A stretch of 64,000 bases of DNA, taken from contig MWCO01000014.1 of NCBI GenBank assembly GCA_002070115.1, positions 1 to 64,000 of the forward strand, in the 5' to 3' direction. Positions 62,660-64,000 of the stretch are shown piece by piece. This DNA comes from Deltaproteobacteria bacterium ADurb.Bin207. GTDB lineage: Bacteria > Myxococcota_A > Polyangia > Polyangiales > Polyangiaceae. A model generated the notes under the pieces. It worked only from the letters and a program-made list of their open reading frames with translations, made no database searches and was not told where the DNA came from. The translations under genes and the position numbers were made by a program. Position 1 is the first letter of the stretch. Each line of letters begins with the position of its first letter.

Positions 62660-62968
62660 ACCCGACGATCCCGCTACCTCGCTACCCGTGGATCACGCTG
62701 TCTCCGGGGCCCATCATCTACTTCGACGCCGCTCACTGTCTCGATCGCCCTTGCCTCGAATCAGAACGCCTCGCACCCCTGTCTTGGTTTCATCGTATTT
62801 GTTCCTGTTATCTCCGTATCCTCACCGAAGTCCTGACTCTCCGAACATCACAAATCATCCAACCGTCCCACGAACCAACGCGTCTGTGTCGTCGTCTGTT
62901 GTATCTTTGCCTCTTGGATGGATGTGGTTTGCCTTAACCCATGAGCGTCTGTCCAAGGAGCGTCAGAT
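62660..62968 (+). other. Intergenic region before the last lipoprotein
   Basis: No gene is supported. The only clear element is AAGGAG at 62955-62960, the ribosome binding site of the next gene. Confidence 0.4.
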
Positions 62969-63703
62969 ATGCGTGTCATGACATGGCTGTTGGGTCTGAC
63001 TCTGCTCGTAGGATGCTGCAAAGAAAAGCAAAAACCCGATCCGTTGGATATGGACCCCGTTTCTGTCTCCCCCGCCAATCCAACCACGACATTACCTTCC
63101 CCAGAACCCGTTCCGGCACAACCCGCAATGGTCTGGGAAGAATCGACCATCAAAACCATCCCAGACCACTGCAGCGATGCGAAAGCGGTGCTCGCGGTCA
63201 TCACCCACGAAGCCTATTCGAAACCTGGTTTCGAATGGAAATGGGTGAGGCAAGTCATGCTCGCCAATCCCCAGTTCACGGTAGTGCCTCATGCGGCCTT
63301 GATGCCAGGCATGGTCACGTTTCAAGACTACGACTACGGTACCTCCAACGCCAAGGCTCTCGTGGCTCATTGCGGTCATGGCGGCACCTGCAATCAAGTG
63401 GCCAAAGCCTACAAACGAATCGTCCGATCGAGCAAACCTACCGTGTATTGCGGCCCGGTTCCTGGCCTCGGAAAGCCAGTGTCCGCTGTGCCTTTGTGGC
63501 TCGATGGTGGACCCAAAGCCAACTTGCCCCAGTCCGGCGACGTGATCAGTCAGTGTGCTCGCCTTGCTGCTTGCGCCTTGGTCAAAGATCAAACGATTCC
63601 GGGAGATCCAGGATTGGAATGCCAGCGCGCTCCATCGCGTTTTGCTTTGGCGTGCGCAAGCAAAGCCAGTTGCGCAGAGGTCAACGCTTGCGCCGGACGA
63701 TGA
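62969..63703 (+). CDS. Cys-rich lipoprotein of unknown function
   Basis: 244 residues with signal and lipobox LLVGC (Cys16). AAGGAG lies 8 nt before the ATG. A Pro/Thr/Ser linker (about 24-55) leads to a compact Cys-containing domain (DHCSDAK, AHCGHGGTCNQ, VYCGPVPG, SQCARLAACAL, LECQR, ALACASKASCAEVNAC). The even spread of Cys suggests several disulfides in the periplasm. No family is recognised. It is in the same orientation as the PEGA kinase, 309 nt downstream. Confidence 0.75.
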   Translation: MRVMTWLLGLTLLVGCCKEKQKPDPLDMDPVSVSPANPTTTLPSPEPVPAQPAMVWEESTIKTIPDHCSDAKAVLAVITHEAYSKPGFEWKWVRQVMLANPQFTVVPHAALMPGMVTFQDYDYGTSNAKALVAHCGHGGTCNQVAKAYKRIVRSSKPTVYCGPVPGLGKPVSAVPLWLDGGPKANLPQSGDVISQCARLAACALVKDQTIPGDPGLECQRAPSRFALACASKASCAEVNACAGR

Positions 63704-63749
63704 AGCACACCTGAAACGCCCGCATCCCATTCACTTCGAAATGGGCTCG

Positions 63750-64000
63750 TCACCCGGCCAGAGCACGCTGCAGACTCATCCGCCACGGTGGCAACCGTAT
63801 TCCAAGTCGCTCGAACGCAAGGTTCGTGTTCAAGTTCACTCGTTCGGGTCGACAAACCGACGATGCCAGTTCAGGTGATGTGATAGGGACAATGTGTCGA
63901 ACCAGATGCTCGCTACGTCGAGGGTCGAGCGACAAGACCGCCTGCGCGAGTTCGAAACGAGAGCACATTCCTTGTCCTGCCAGATGATACACACCACGCC
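63750..64000 (-). CDS. dTDP-4-dehydrorhamnose reductase-like protein, C-terminal fragment
   Basis: The last 82 codons of a minus-strand gene that enters from the right edge. VYHLAGQGMCSRFELAQAVL and a terminal LAFERLGIRLPPWRMSLQRAL match the C-terminus of RmlD-type NAD-dependent sugar reductases, which make dTDP-rhamnose for surface polysaccharide. No active-site residue lies in this fragment. It converges with the lipoprotein gene (46 nt between stops). Confidence 0.8.
   Translation of the reverse strand, partial: RGVYHLAGQGMCSRFELAQAVLSLDPRRSEHLVRHIVPITSPELASSVCRPERVNLNTNLAFERLGIRLPPWRMSLQRALAG

Overview
The window looks like chromosomal DNA of a myxobacterium-like organism (Myxococcota, perhaps a Polyangia lineage). 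This rests on the moderately high GC, several eukaryotic-type Ser/Thr kinases (one with PEGA repeats) and a PP2C phosphatase, many lipoproteins including one with a Gly/Ser-rich stalk and VWA domain, and a giant Ig-like repeat lipoprotein. It is an inference from gene content, not a phylogenetic placement. I see no insertion sequence, prophage, CRISPR array or rRNA gene.

Layout. 1-296 (-): start of a zinc-ribbon protein that runs off the left edge. 654-9426 (+): a partial complex I operon, nuoE-F-J-K-L-M-N, with no A, B, C, D, G, H or I. 9484-13661 (+): signalling genes (a CheR methyltransferase with a STAS-like tail, a PP2C phosphatase, a lineage-specific membrane protein). 13672-15699 (-): long-form urocanate hydratase. 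16018-20634 (+): an overlapping transporter cassette (MFS/POT-like, lipoprotein, POT) followed by a metallo-beta-lactamase-fold hydrolase. 20833-22892 (+): a DUF6935-type protein and a VWA lipoprotein. 27525-23398 (-): a four-gene envelope set (YbjN-like, PspA, secreted CBM9/FG-GAP-like protein, Yip1-like membrane protein). 27640-32049 (+): Ser/Thr kinase, guaB, and a CoA-disulfide-reductase/NADH-oxidase-type flavoprotein. 32445-39982 (+): a 42-codon leader ORF coupled to a 2470-residue lipoprotein of about 26 Ig-like modules. 42588-40166 (-): a voltage-sensor-type ion channel with an RCK domain, overlapping a separate second RCK protein.

56972-42819 (-) is the core gene-expression locus: tRNA-Thr(TGT), Tyr(GTA), Gly(TCC), Thr(GGT), tuf, rpmG, tRNA-Trp, secE, nusG, rplK, rplA, rplJ, rplL, rpoB, rpoC. 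Its head has the same order as the E. coli thrU-tyrU-glyT-thrT-tufB operon. A clear sigma70-type promoter (TTGACA, 17 nt, TACGCT) lies upstream at 57078-57050. 57262-63703 holds a radical SAM/SPASM protein, TPR-type lipoproteins, a small YdcH/DUF465 protein, a kinase with PEGA repeats and a Cys-rich lipoprotein. 63750-64000 (-) is the C-terminus of a dTDP-4-dehydrorhamnose reductase-like protein cut by the right edge.

The points most worth a second look are the two-gene RCK channel with a non-canonical pore loop, the transporter/lipoprotein/transporter cassette with an inserted extracytoplasmic domain, the EF-Tu with altered G-motifs (NKxD is NMCD), the leader-coupled giant Ig-like lipoprotein, and the CheR-STAS fusion with an in-frame 15-bp tandem repeat. 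Function, module and membrane-segment calls were made by eye, without database searches.
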